Shown piece after piece: positions 35,057 through 42,958 of a DNA stretch of 64,000 nucleotides. This stretch comes from Anaerolineales bacterium (GTDB taxonomy: Bacteria; Chloroflexota; Anaerolineae; 4572-78; J111): NCBI GenBank assembly GCA_020634855.1, contig JACKAU010000012.1, forward strand, positions 62,001-126,000, read 5' to 3'. The stretch's first letter is position 1. The number at the start of each line of letters is the position of its first letter. A program made the position numbers and the translations under genes. The notes under the pieces were generated by a model that was not told where the DNA came from, did no database searches, and worked only from the letters and a program-made list of their open reading frames with translations.

Positions 35057-35250
35057 GCCGCATCCTCCTCCGGTCGATTCCAATCTTCAGCCAAAGCTGG
35101 TTCACTCAGTAACGCCGTCTCCGGTAGATCGACCGAGGGTTCATATTCCAGAATGGTGACCAGGGCGCGGCGAGCTGTTGGTAATTGAATCGGCTCTAAT
35201 AAGCGAACATTCCCGTGTTCATCAATGACAGCTTCAATAGTTTGCAACAT
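35023..35250 (-). CDS. Antitoxin partner of the MazF-like toxin
   Basis: A 75-residue protein opening IEAVIDEHGNVRLLEPIQLP, the beta-hairpin start of AbrB/MazE-like and DUF2281-like antitoxins, followed by an acidic, probably disordered tail (PALAEDWNRPEEDAAWS) suited to wrapping the toxin. It precedes and overlaps the toxin gene. It probably binds the promoter upstream of 35250 and represses the pair. Confidence 0.8.
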   Translation of the reverse strand: MLQTIEAVIDEHGNVRLLEPIQLPTARRALVTILEYEPSVDLPETALLSEPALAEDWNRPEEDAAWSHLQPEQSS

Positions 35251-35451
35251 GGCTCGTCTCCATCATAAATTCAAAAACCGACAACTTTTTTGACAACGAT
35301 TCTACCGGTGGTGTATTAATCCGCCAACCAATTGAAAACTCATCGCTCCCAGGTGCTGCAACACCTAAAAGCAGCTAGACGCTCAAACTGCTGGAACAGT
35401 CTGAAGGGCTGCAAATATTTTACACGACACATGGTGATTCGGTAAACGGTG

Positions 35452-35490
35452 CGGCCATCTTTGACCTATTGGGTTGGGGATGGCCGTTTT
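35452..35490 (+). terminator. Hairpin with T-run
   Basis: CGGCCATC (35452-35459) pairs with GATGGCCG (35479-35486), then TTTT. It sits upstream of the small frame at 35524, so it may be an attenuator for it or a relic. Sequence 35251-35451 shows no gene. Confidence 0.55.
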
Positions 35491-35523
35491 ATTGGCAAAA
35501 TCCATCAGAAAGGAGGTACGCCA

Positions 35524-35613
35524 ATGACCGCTGAACCGATTGATCCGGTGATCAAGTTATGGAAAACCAACCAGATCACCGTCGAACAAGCTATCGGCAA
35601 AATATTGCTGTGA
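35524..35613 (+). other. Short frame with perfect ribosome site, ends at TGA
   Basis: AAAGGAGGTACGCCA places a consensus ribosome site before an ATG. The 29 codons read TAEPIDPVIKLWKTNQITVE and QAIGKILL, then TGA. The same frame goes on with LSDDDRRLTK to a stop at 35646-35648. It resembles the start of a short helical protein whose body is lost. Confidence 0.4.
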
Positions 35614-35701
35614 TTGTCGGACGATGACCGTCGGCTGACCAAGTGAGAAGCTCAGATCCCCAGTCCCAACCTTAATCAATAACTCCCTAAGCAGTGAATA
35701 A

Positions 35702-35738
35702 AACCCGGTTTGCCGCCATTCTAGTGAGCCGGGTCTTT
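35702..35738 (+). terminator. Rho-independent-like terminator
   Basis: ACCCGG (35702-35707) pairs with CCGGGT (35728-35733), followed by CTTTTG. Confidence 0.5.
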
Positions 35739-35818
35739 TGTGCAGCCGTCCAACCATCTAAATAAATGAAAAGCAAAGGCACAATTCTTTACGTCCACCA
35801 CCCCACCGCATTAATTTC

Positions 35819-36072
35819 GTCTCAAACCTAATTCTTCCAACACTTTCCAACTATTATCACACAAATTATACCCCGTGACCATGCTTACCCACAAAACAAA
35901 CAAGCAAAATCCGTGGAGCTTTCTGCTCATAAACGCCGCCCCAATTTGATCCCGCTCGCTCTGGCCTCTGACCGTAGACGACCGACCGTTGACCACCGAC
36001 CGCCGGCCCCCGCCCCGATTTGACGGCGGTCGGCGGTCAGCGAGCGGCGGACGATAGGGCCAGAGGCGCTGT
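35819..36072. repeat. Dispersed ~250-bp element, copy 1
   Basis: Sequence from CTCAAACCTAATTC to GGCGCTGT aligns with 41343-41564. The 20-mer CTATTATCACACAAATTATA is identical (35851-35870 and 41374-41393), and the stretch GGCGGTCGGCGGTCAGCG near the right end is shared. The minus strands share a short reading GYNLCDNS-K-L-ELGLR, but no full gene is evident. Confidence 0.7.
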
Positions 36073-36300
36073 AGGGGCGAAATAGGGCTGTTTGGCGCGG
36101 CTAAGGACGGTAGAACCGGGCGATAAGGGTGTCAGGCGCGGCCGGGGCCGGTGAATTCATGAAATAGAGGTGTCGTGTCAAGCCGGGGCCGGTGAATCCA
36201 TGAAATAGAGGTGTCGTGACAAGTCGGGCCGGGTGAATCCGTGAAATAGAGGTGTCGTGACAAGTCGGGCAAGGTGAATCCGGTGTAAAGGTGGTCACTT
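36068..36300. repeat. 41-bp tandem array 1
   Basis: Units begin GGTGAA at 36150, 36191, 36232 and 36273, exactly 41 bases apart, with core ATGAAATAGAGGTGTCGTG. Older, degenerate units precede them at about 36068 and 36109 and grade into the tail of the dispersed element. Because 41 is not a multiple of three, no conserved reading frame runs through the units. Confidence 0.85.
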
Positions 36301-36314
36301 TTGTTGTCATTAAT

Positions 36315-36478
36315 GCATGTTACGTTGGAAAATGGAAGCCAGAGTTGACTTGAACGCATGTTACGTTGGAAAAGTTAAATCAGAGTTGACTTGAACGCAT
36401 GTTACGTTGGAAAGTGGAAGCCAGAGTTGACTTGAACGCATGTTACGTTGGAAAATGGAAGCCAGAGTTGACTCGAAG
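36315..36478. repeat. 41-bp tandem array 2
   Basis: Four units begin GCATGTTACG at 36315, 36356, 36397 and 36438, again exactly 41 bases apart, with AGAGTTGACTTGAAC at the unit end. The unit sequence is unrelated to that of array 1, yet the period is the same. Confidence 0.88.
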
Positions 36479-36525
36479 GGTGGTTTACGTCGTTGGTGCG
36501 GCAAATTTCGTCACCCGCAAAAATT

Positions 36526-36627
36526 ATAGGACACGGATAAAACGGATTGAACGGATTTTCACCGATCTAAATTTTTCTTCACCACGGTTTAGTGCAGAGC
36601 TACCAATTTATTTTATCCGTGTCCTAT
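36526..36627. repeat. Inverted repeat ATAGGACACGGATAAAA
   Basis: A perfect 17-base arm at 36526-36542 is complemented at 36611-36627. The CACGGAT theme recurs in the miniature elements at 42.6 and 45.5 kb. The rest of 36479-36832 shows no gene. Confidence 0.75.
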
Positions 36628-36832
36628 TTTTGGTGGTAGCGTCGCGACGTTATGCCCTACGTCCTATGACGCGTTGGGGCGAAAAACAAATGACCCTAAC
36701 GACGGGGAAAATTTTCATCAAGGGTTCATCATTTTTTCATACTTGGTTTATAGGCTTAAAAAAGGGGTTACCTGCATTTAAAAATGCCACTATTTCGGGG
36801 TGACGCTGTTAAACTGACACCGGAGGGGATTT

Positions 36833-38359
36833 ATGCCAGCACTATTAACCCAGCGCCTGTTTTTTTGGGGAGCAGGCGCTATCGTAGTGGCCAGTTTGCT
36901 GATGGTTATCTGGCCCGGCACGGCTCAAGCCTTTACCCATTACCTACAAGCGGCCTACAGCCCGTACCCCAACATCCCTAACAGCCGCATTGATAACTGT
37001 AGCCTGTGTCACCAGACCGATACCGTGAACTGGCCGGGGCTTAATCGCTTTGGGCAGGATTACGCCAGCCACGGCTATAGCTTCGCCGCCATTTCTGGTC
37101 TGGATTCCGACAACGACAGTTACACTAACCAGGCCGAACTGACCGCGCTTTCTTTCCCCGGCAACTTCACCGACCGGCCATTGTCTGTTTCTGGCCGGCC
37201 TTACCCACTGTATTTGCCGATCGTGTTTAAAAAGCCCCTACCGGTGAGCAACGGCCAATATGTGGTGTTGGCCTGGAATGATTTGGGGATGCACTGCATG
37301 GACCCCAGTTACGAAGACTTTGCGGTACTACCGCCCTTTAACACGCTGTGGGCCCAGGTTATTCGGCGCGGAAAAGAGCCGGATGTTGTTACCAATAAAG
37401 TGACAGTCGAGTACAAAATTATTGATAACAGCTATTCGGTAATTAAAACCAATTTTTGGCACTACGCCCATCAGTTATTTAATCTGCCCAAGCCACTGCC
37501 GCCTAACGTGGGCCTGGCCGGATTTGGCCTAAACGGTCAAATGCACACTTCCGGCGACCATTTTGTAGCCGAAGGCATCCCCCTAACCGAATACCGCGAC
37601 AGTGACCGCACCACGCCCTACCCCTACCAATTGGCCGAAGTGGTGGCCAAAGATCAGGACGGAAATATTTTAGCCTCTACCCAAACCGTGGCTCCGATTT
37701 CTACTGAAATGAACTGCCAAAACTGCCATACCGATAACGGCCAGGGCAACCCCGGCATTGCCACCGGGGTGCTAAAGCAAAATATTCTCACCTGGCACGA
37801 TGCCGAAGAAGGGACCCACCTTATGGATAATCGTCCGGTGCTGTGTGCCAACTGTCACAGCTCTAACGCGCTGGGGTTGCCCGGCACAGCCGATGTGCCA
37901 AATCTGTCGCTGGCTATGCACCGCAAGCACCAACCCCTGGATGACTTTACGATGGAAGGCACATGTTACCAATGCCATCCCGGCCCGGATACCAAATGCT
38001 TGCGTGGGGCTATGTATCAAAATGGCGAAACCTGCCAAAGCTGTCATGGTAACATGGCCGATGTAGCTAACCCCAGCCGCCGTCCCTGGCTGGATGAGCC
38101 GCGTTGTACCCAATGCCATGATGCCGCCCACGGCGAAAACCCCAACAAACTATATCGATTTTCGACCGGTCATGGCGGCGTGTACTGCCAGGCTTGCCAC
38201 GGCAGCCAGCATGCCATCTACCCCTCCATTGAACCCAACGACAACATCCAATCGGTGCTGCAACAAGGCCACGCCGGCACCCTAAGCAAATGCACGGTGT
38301 GCCACACCCGGGTTCCCGATGAAGATGAAGGACCGCATCAAGGCGACGACGATGATTAA
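36833..38359 (+). CDS. Octaheme c-type cytochrome, exported
   Basis: A 508-residue exported protein with an N-terminal membrane or signal segment (about 9-33). Eight CxxCH haem motifs are visible: CSLCH near the start, then CQNCH, CANCH, CYQCH, CQSCH, CTQCH, CQACH and CTVCH. After the first haem a Ca-binding-like loop (LDSDNDSYTNQAE) and a large domain without haem (about 140-285) intervene, so seven haems are clustered in the C-terminal half. The tail is Asp/Glu-rich. It should carry electrons outside the membrane. The motif spacing does not match hydroxylamine oxidoreductase in an obvious way, and no partner oxidoreductase is adjacent. Confidence 0.88.
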   Translation: MPALLTQRLFFWGAGAIVVASLLMVIWPGTAQAFTHYLQAAYSPYPNIPNSRIDNCSLCHQTDTVNWPGLNRFGQDYASHGYSFAAISGLDSDNDSYTNQAELTALSFPGNFTDRPLSVSGRPYPLYLPIVFKKPLPVSNGQYVVLAWNDLGMHCMDPSYEDFAVLPPFNTLWAQVIRRGKEPDVVTNKVTVEYKIIDNSYSVIKTNFWHYAHQLFNLPKPLPPNVGLAGFGLNGQMHTSGDHFVAEGIPLTEYRDSDRTTPYPYQLAEVVAKDQDGNILASTQTVAPISTEMNCQNCHTDNGQGNPGIATGVLKQNILTWHDAEEGTHLMDNRPVLCANCHSSNALGLPGTADVPNLSLAMHRKHQPLDDFTMEGTCYQCHPGPDTKCLRGAMYQNGETCQSCHGNMADVANPSRRPWLDEPRCTQCHDAAHGENPNKLYRFSTGHGGVYCQACHGSQHAIYPSIEPNDNIQSVLQQGHAGTLSKCTVCHTRVPDEDEGPHQGDDDD

Positions 38360-38441
38360 TCGCCCTGTTTTATCCATTCTTTTTCAATCCTATCTTATGG
38401 ACCCAGTGCCCTTGAGTGTTATTGACAGGAATTTACCCCGG

Positions 38442-39350
38442 TCATGCTTTGCCCCAATGCTCAGTTAACCAGTTGGCCGACTGGATGTAGGCCCTATCGA
38501 TATTGCCCACCTCAGACTCAGGTCCGCCAATGTCCAGTCCAATTAAACCGTCAAAGTCAATCAAATCGAGCGTTTCAAAGAAAATAGGCCAGTTAATTGC
38601 GCCCTGCCCCGGCACAAGGTGTTCAACCTCAAGCCCCCGATTGTCAGATAGATGAATGTAATCAATGTGGCCGGCCAGTCGCCGCAGAGAAAGAGCCAGA
38701 TTATCTTTAAGTACAAACTGGTTAGCCGTATCCAGATTGAAGCGCAGGTTGTCGCGGCCTACTGCATCATAAAAGTAGAGAAAAGCATCGGTCGTGGCCG
38801 CCAGAACTCCTAAACAAGAGTGCATTTGATAGGTCAAGCCGAACTCGGCGGCGATGTTGCAGGCCATGCGGTAGGTGTGGGTTAGATCGCCCCAGTAGGT
38901 GTCCCACGCTAGATTGGGTGGAAAGTGGGCGGCTTGCAGAACGTCCTCGTCGTAGTGTCTGACAATGGGGATGCTCTTAGGAAAGACAAAGGGCGGTAGC
39001 GGCGCGTTGTCTAAAACACCGTTGGCGTTCAGCAACGCGGCTATTTCACAACCCTGGCGAAATAGCTGCAAATTTTCCTCTCGTTCGTTGGGGTTGGCCG
39101 AAGCCAGGCCGGGCAGAACGACGCAAAAGTAAGGCGCCTGTAGCTCCAGGGCTTTAACGTGGCTGGCAAGCTCGTTACGTTGCTGGTAAATTTCAAGCAG
39201 GTGATCTCGCCTTATGCCTTCAAGCTCAACACTTTTAAAGCCCAGCGTCTTCATCTGTTCAAGGTGTTGGAATGTGTTTTTAGCCGGCGGCGGATAACCA
39301 TACTGGCTAATGATATAAAGATAGGCACAAACAATTGAACTGTCAATCAT
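38442..39350 (-). CDS. Sugar phosphate isomerase/epimerase (AP endonuclease 2-like TIM barrel)
   Basis: A 302-residue xylose-isomerase-like barrel. HLEQMKTLGFKSVELEG is the usual first strand-helix unit. Metal-binding positions are suggested by TYQMHSCLG, RFNLDTANQFVL, YIHLSDNRG and IGLDIGGPE. Such enzymes epimerise or isomerise sugars and inositol-like compounds. It is downstream of the sulfatase gene on the same strand, with a miniature transposable element between them, which hints at a small sulfated-glycan or polyol pathway. Confidence 0.85.
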   Translation of the reverse strand: MIDSSIVCAYLYIISQYGYPPPAKNTFQHLEQMKTLGFKSVELEGIRRDHLLEIYQQRNELASHVKALELQAPYFCVVLPGLASANPNEREENLQLFRQGCEIAALLNANGVLDNAPLPPFVFPKSIPIVRHYDEDVLQAAHFPPNLAWDTYWGDLTHTYRMACNIAAEFGLTYQMHSCLGVLAATTDAFLYFYDAVGRDNLRFNLDTANQFVLKDNLALSLRRLAGHIDYIHLSDNRGLEVEHLVPGQGAINWPIFFETLDLIDFDGLIGLDIGGPESEVGNIDRAYIQSANWLTEHWGKA

Positions 39351-39401
39351 ATTAACCGTCCCAATTTTTAGATAGTCGCTCTGTGAACTGTTGGTGGTAA
39401 A

Positions 39402-39556
39402 TTAGGTAACCCAAGTTGCCACCTTGCGGGAAAAGACCTTTAGGGTTTCCAAACGGGCCTTATCCCGACCTAAATTTGGCTATTTAAGGCCAATTCTGGT
39501 CAAAATTAGGGCCGAAACCCTAAAGGTCTGGAAGGGTAGCAACTTGAGTTAGGTAA
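39402..39556. mobile_element. MITE copy A with 8-bp target duplication
   Basis: TTAGGTAA occurs at 39402-39409 and 39549-39556. Between them 139 bases run from CCCAAGTTGC to GCAACTTGAG, imperfect terminal inverted repeats. Inside, AGACCTTTAGGGTTT pairs with AAACCCTAAAGGTCT. No coding capacity. The element matches copy B at 42667-42822 in ends, length and flanking-repeat type. Confidence 0.8.
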
Positions 39557-39594
39557 TGATATTTGATAAAGTAATATGGATGTTGTGGGAGATA

Positions 39595-41220
39595 TTAACT
39601 GGCCAGGGTTAATAGGGCGTTGTCTTCTCCTATTTCAGCTTTAATGAGCGCCGTCAGTTTGGCGTTCATCGTTGTGAGCAACGCCTCATCATAGTTGGGG
39701 TTATTGGGGTTAGCCAGATTGTTCATCTCTTCAGGGTCCAAGCGCGTATCGTACAGCGCCACATCATTGTCGGCCAGCAGTTCGGCCAATGACTGCGGCA
39801 GGTTGTAATGCCTCAGCCCAAAATACCGCACCAGTTTGTAGCGACCATCGAAGACACCCCGGAACAACTCGCGTTTCTCTAAGTCGGGTGTGCCGATCTC
39901 GTTGACTATGGCCAGAAACTCTTCCGTACCGCGCTGGAACTCAAGGCCGGCCGCCGCTGCGGCGGCATCCATGATCATAGGAGCATTACGAACCAGCCAT
40001 TCTCCGTCAATGGTGGCAATCATGTCATAGGTGTACAATGCGCCTGCGCCGGGGGCAGTTGAACTCCCGCGTGGCCCATCAGACGCCGGTTGGGCCACCA
40101 CCCCAGACAGGTCGTGCCCTTTGAGGAAGGGGTAATGCTGCTTTCTTTCTTGCTCTGACAGGCCGGCATAAGCCAAGGTGGTCGGCACCAAATCGAGATG
40201 CGATCCCACTGCCTCGGTTCTGACGCCACCCGAGTGCCGGGGATCGACCACAGTTAGCGGTACATTCAACGTTTCTTTGAAGGCGACGCTGCCCTTCTGG
40301 CGCAAATGATGGGCGCCGGCCATCTCGCCGTGATCCGAGGTGAAAATGATGACGGTGTTGTTGGCCTGGCCGCTCGCTTCCAGGGCATCCAGCACCGTGC
40401 CAATGTGTCGATCCACGTCGATCATGCAGTTAATGTAGTAATTGACGTGATTGTGCCACATGTCCCGGCGCTCCATCGGGATTTGACCATACCCTTTATC
40501 GCACGAGATTTTGTAATTCCGGACTGCCGCCGGTTGGCCCGATAGATCATCGAAGAATGACGCCGGCAGCGTCGTTGGCCAACGCTGCTGATAGAGCGGC
40601 GTGTCGGGTGCATCAAAAATGGGGAACATGCCCCGCACCTGGACCATTTCGTCGGCGTCGGTGTCAAAGTACATAATGTCGTGGGGGTTAATAAAATTTA
40701 CGGCCAGGTACCAGGGTTGTGATTGGACAATCTCGGGTGCGCGGTTCGTCAACCAGTCAGCCGCATCGGCGGCCGTCATGGGGTCTTTGTTAAAACCGTC
40801 GAGCGGCGCCCCATAGGCATCCCCCCATTCTTGAAAATCAGCGAAGCCAAAAGGCTCCATCGCATCCTTGGTGTTGCCCTGGGCGAACTCGGATTCGTGC
40901 CACTTGCCCTTATAGGCGGTGTAGTAACCCAGGTCGCGTAACATATGCCCGATAGTGGGCAAATTTTCCGGGTCAGCCCGCATATCCTCAATCCAGGCGA
41001 AATTGGTGTTGTCAAACATTCGGGTAAATGGGGTATGCTGGCCGGTCCACATGACCGAACGAGACGGCGTGCATACCGATGTGGTCGCCTGGTGTTGATT
41101 AAAGGTTACCCCCTTGGAACGTAAGCGGTCGCGGTTGGGCAGCGTAACCCCGGCCGGCAACGCCTGGTGGGCATATTCTTGGTCTGTCACAATAAACAAG
41201 ATGTTTGGTCTTTGGCCCAT
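39595..41220 (-). CDS. Sulfatase (formylglycine-dependent)
   Basis: A 541-residue type I sulfatase. The maturation motif CTPSR (C50) sits in TTSVCTPSRSVMWTGQ; an FGE-type enzyme would convert the cysteine to formylglycine. NILFIVTDQE holds a metal aspartate, TSDHGEMAGAHHL the second metal site, and VDPRHSGGV lies in the C-terminal half. No signal peptide is seen, so it may be cytoplasmic. Length and order fit arylsulfatase/choline-sulfatase-like enzymes. The substrate is unknown; the next gene downstream encodes a sugar epimerase. Confidence 0.93.
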   Translation of the reverse strand: MGQRPNILFIVTDQEYAHQALPAGVTLPNRDRLRSKGVTFNQHQATTSVCTPSRSVMWTGQHTPFTRMFDNTNFAWIEDMRADPENLPTIGHMLRDLGYYTAYKGKWHESEFAQGNTKDAMEPFGFADFQEWGDAYGAPLDGFNKDPMTAADAADWLTNRAPEIVQSQPWYLAVNFINPHDIMYFDTDADEMVQVRGMFPIFDAPDTPLYQQRWPTTLPASFFDDLSGQPAAVRNYKISCDKGYGQIPMERRDMWHNHVNYYINCMIDVDRHIGTVLDALEASGQANNTVIIFTSDHGEMAGAHHLRQKGSVAFKETLNVPLTVVDPRHSGGVRTEAVGSHLDLVPTTLAYAGLSEQERKQHYPFLKGHDLSGVVAQPASDGPRGSSTAPGAGALYTYDMIATIDGEWLVRNAPMIMDAAAAAAGLEFQRGTEEFLAIVNEIGTPDLEKRELFRGVFDGRYKLVRYFGLRHYNLPQSLAELLADNDVALYDTRLDPEEMNNLANPNNPNYDEALLTTMNAKLTALIKAEIGEDNALLTLAS

Positions 41221-41342
41221 ATTTTAATCCTTCATTATTCAAAAGATAGTTTATTTCAAAGCCTGTTATTGCGATCTAGTCGGGTAGCAGGGACTGTTAC
41301 TCGTTTAATACTTTCAGTCCAACACCCGTTGAATTCATTAGA

Positions 41343-41564
41343 TCTCAATCCTAATTCTTTCAATATTTTCCCGCTATTATCACACAAATTATAGCCCCTG
41401 ACAATTCCATTCCACGATAAACAAGCAAAACCTGTGAGGTTTTTTGCTCTTGAACGCCGCCTCGATTGACCCCGCCCGTCCTGACTGTTGACTGCCATCT
41501 CCCACACCGATTCGACGGCGGTCGGCGGTCAGCGCACGGCGGTCGATAGGGCCAAAGGCGCTGT
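41343..41564. repeat. Dispersed ~250-bp element, copy 2
   Basis: Second copy of the element at 35819-36072, in the same orientation and about 30 bases shorter. It lies between the divergently placed ends of the sulfatase and dehydrogenase genes and explains most of that gap. Confidence 0.7.
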
Positions 41565-41602
41565 CAATATTGGCGCTTCAAGGTGGTCGAGGTGATATGG
41601 AG

Positions 41603-42550
41603 TCAATCGGTTTGAGATAATTGAGCAATCTCAATCAGGATTTGGCCCATCTTTTGCTTCAGCGCTTCGGCCGACTCCGGCGTCCAATCATAGAAACCTT
41701 TCCCGGCCTTCACGCCCAGTTCGCCGCTCTCAACCTTCGCCTTTAAGACCGGTGAAATCTCCGTTGACGATTCAAGATCGGGCAGCACATATTGACTGAC
41801 CGCCAAGATCAAATCCCAGCCGGCTAACTCCCAAATTTCGAAGGGGCCGCCGGCGGCATAACGCCGGCCAAAGCCGGTTTTTACCACAATATCAACGTCC
41901 TGGGGCGTAGCAATACCTTGTTCTACGATCGACAGCGCTTCTCGAAACAACGCCAATTGAAGGCGGTTGCCAATAAATCCCGGCGCCTCTTTCTGAACAA
42001 CGGCCGGACTCTTGCCGGCTCGGACCAAAAGATCGCAAATGGTGCTAACAGTTTCATCGGATGTGGCTTTATGCCGGACCACTTCCACCAGGGGCAGTAA
42101 ATAAGGGGGATTAAAATAATGGGTGACCAAAACCTTATCAGGCCGTTGCGTGGCGGCGGCTAGCTTACTGGGCATCAATGTTGACGTATTGCTGGCCAGT
42201 ATGGTATGTTCCGGGCATAGCTGGTCTAATTTTTGGAAGATTTCCTGCTTTAGTTCCAGATTTTCCAAGACCGCTTCGATAACTACATCCGCTTGTGAAA
42301 CGACGACGTTGAGATCGGTACTGGGGTAGATTTTATTCAGAGCGGATTCGGCTTGCTGGGGACTGACGGTACCGATTTCTATGAGCATTTGCAAATTAGC
42401 CTGGATATTCTGGGCGGCCTGTTGCAATTTGTCGTCGCTGATATCGTGGAGGTGAACCTCATATCCGGCGAGAGCGAATTCCTGGGCGATCCCGTGACCC
42501 ATTAAACCCGCCCCAACAATGGCCAGCCGGCTAATGTCATCAACATTCAT
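41603..42550 (-). CDS. 3-hydroxyacyl-CoA dehydrogenase (3-hydroxybutyryl-CoA type)
   Basis: A 315-residue NAD-dependent enzyme. The Rossmann motif GAGLMGHGIAQEFALAG starts at about residue 14, followed by HLHDIS. ILASNTSTLMPSKLA and VTHYFNPPYLLPLVEVV carry the catalytic Ser/His/Glu region, and APGFIGNRLQLALFREAL begins the C-terminal dimer domain. It oxidises L-3-hydroxyacyl-CoA in beta-oxidation or butyrate-type metabolism. It stands alone, without thiolase or hydratase genes nearby. A miniature element begins 38 bases upstream of its start. Confidence 0.93.
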   Translation of the reverse strand: MNVDDISRLAIVGAGLMGHGIAQEFALAGYEVHLHDISDDKLQQAAQNIQANLQMLIEIGTVSPQQAESALNKIYPSTDLNVVVSQADVVIEAVLENLELKQEIFQKLDQLCPEHTILASNTSTLMPSKLAAATQRPDKVLVTHYFNPPYLLPLVEVVRHKATSDETVSTICDLLVRAGKSPAVVQKEAPGFIGNRLQLALFREALSIVEQGIATPQDVDIVVKTGFGRRYAAGGPFEIWELAGWDLILAVSQYVLPDLESSTEISPVLKAKVESGELGVKAGKGFYDWTPESAEALKQKMGQILIEIAQLSQTD

Positions 42551-42588
42551 GATTGAAGTCTCCTTTGAGCTTATTTGTAAACTATTCC

Positions 42589-42899
42589 CAGTCGATCACA
42601 ATTTTACTTAAAGGTAGGTAAATAGAACGCAGATCGAACAGATTACCCGGATGAACACGGATTTTATTAGTTAACCCAAGTTGCTACCCATCAGACCTGA
42701 CAGGTTTTGGAATTACCGTCCAGAGAAAAATCAGGGCAATTCGGGCAATTTAGTCGCATTAAGGCCCGTTTGAAAACCTGTCAGGTCTTATTCGCGGATA
42801 GGTGGCAACTTGAGTTAGTTAAATCTCGCCTGATCTGTGAAAATCCGTGTCATCCGCGTTCTATCATTTCTGATCAGATCTTGAAATCGTGATCGACTG
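42589..42899. mobile_element. MITE of the CAGTCGATCAC family, copy 1, interrupted by MITE copy B
   Basis: Terminal repeats CAGTCGATCACAATTTT and AAATCGTGATCGACTG are bounded by the 5-base duplication ATTCC (42584-42588 and 42900-42904). Without the inner insertion it is about 163 bases, close to the 173 of copy 2 at 45520-45692, with which it aligns throughout (ATAGAAC-CAGATCG, AACACGGATTTT, TGTGAAAATCCGT, GTTCTATCATTTCT). Confidence 0.88.
42667..42822. mobile_element. MITE copy B nested in the CAGTCGATCAC element
   Basis: TTAGTTAA at 42667-42674 and 42815-42822 flanks 140 bases running CCCAAGTTGC to GCAACTTGAG, as in copy A. The interior holds AGACCTGACAGGTTTT and its complement. Copy 2 of the host element lacks this insertion, giving a natural empty site. 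Confidence 0.88.
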
Positions 42900-42958
42900 A
42901 TTCCGACTTATTTGAAAAACAACATAGGTTCATAGCAAACGTCAATCGGGTTGAGGGG

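Noticed and set aside
35524..35648. TGA recoding (selenocysteine or read-through) in the small frame
   Set aside because: No structured element follows the TGA, the frame is only 41 codons, and neighbouring genes are decayed.
36068..36478. CRISPR array
   Set aside because: Units are tandem with no unique spacers, the period is constant at 41 bases with whole-unit similarity, and no cas gene is present.
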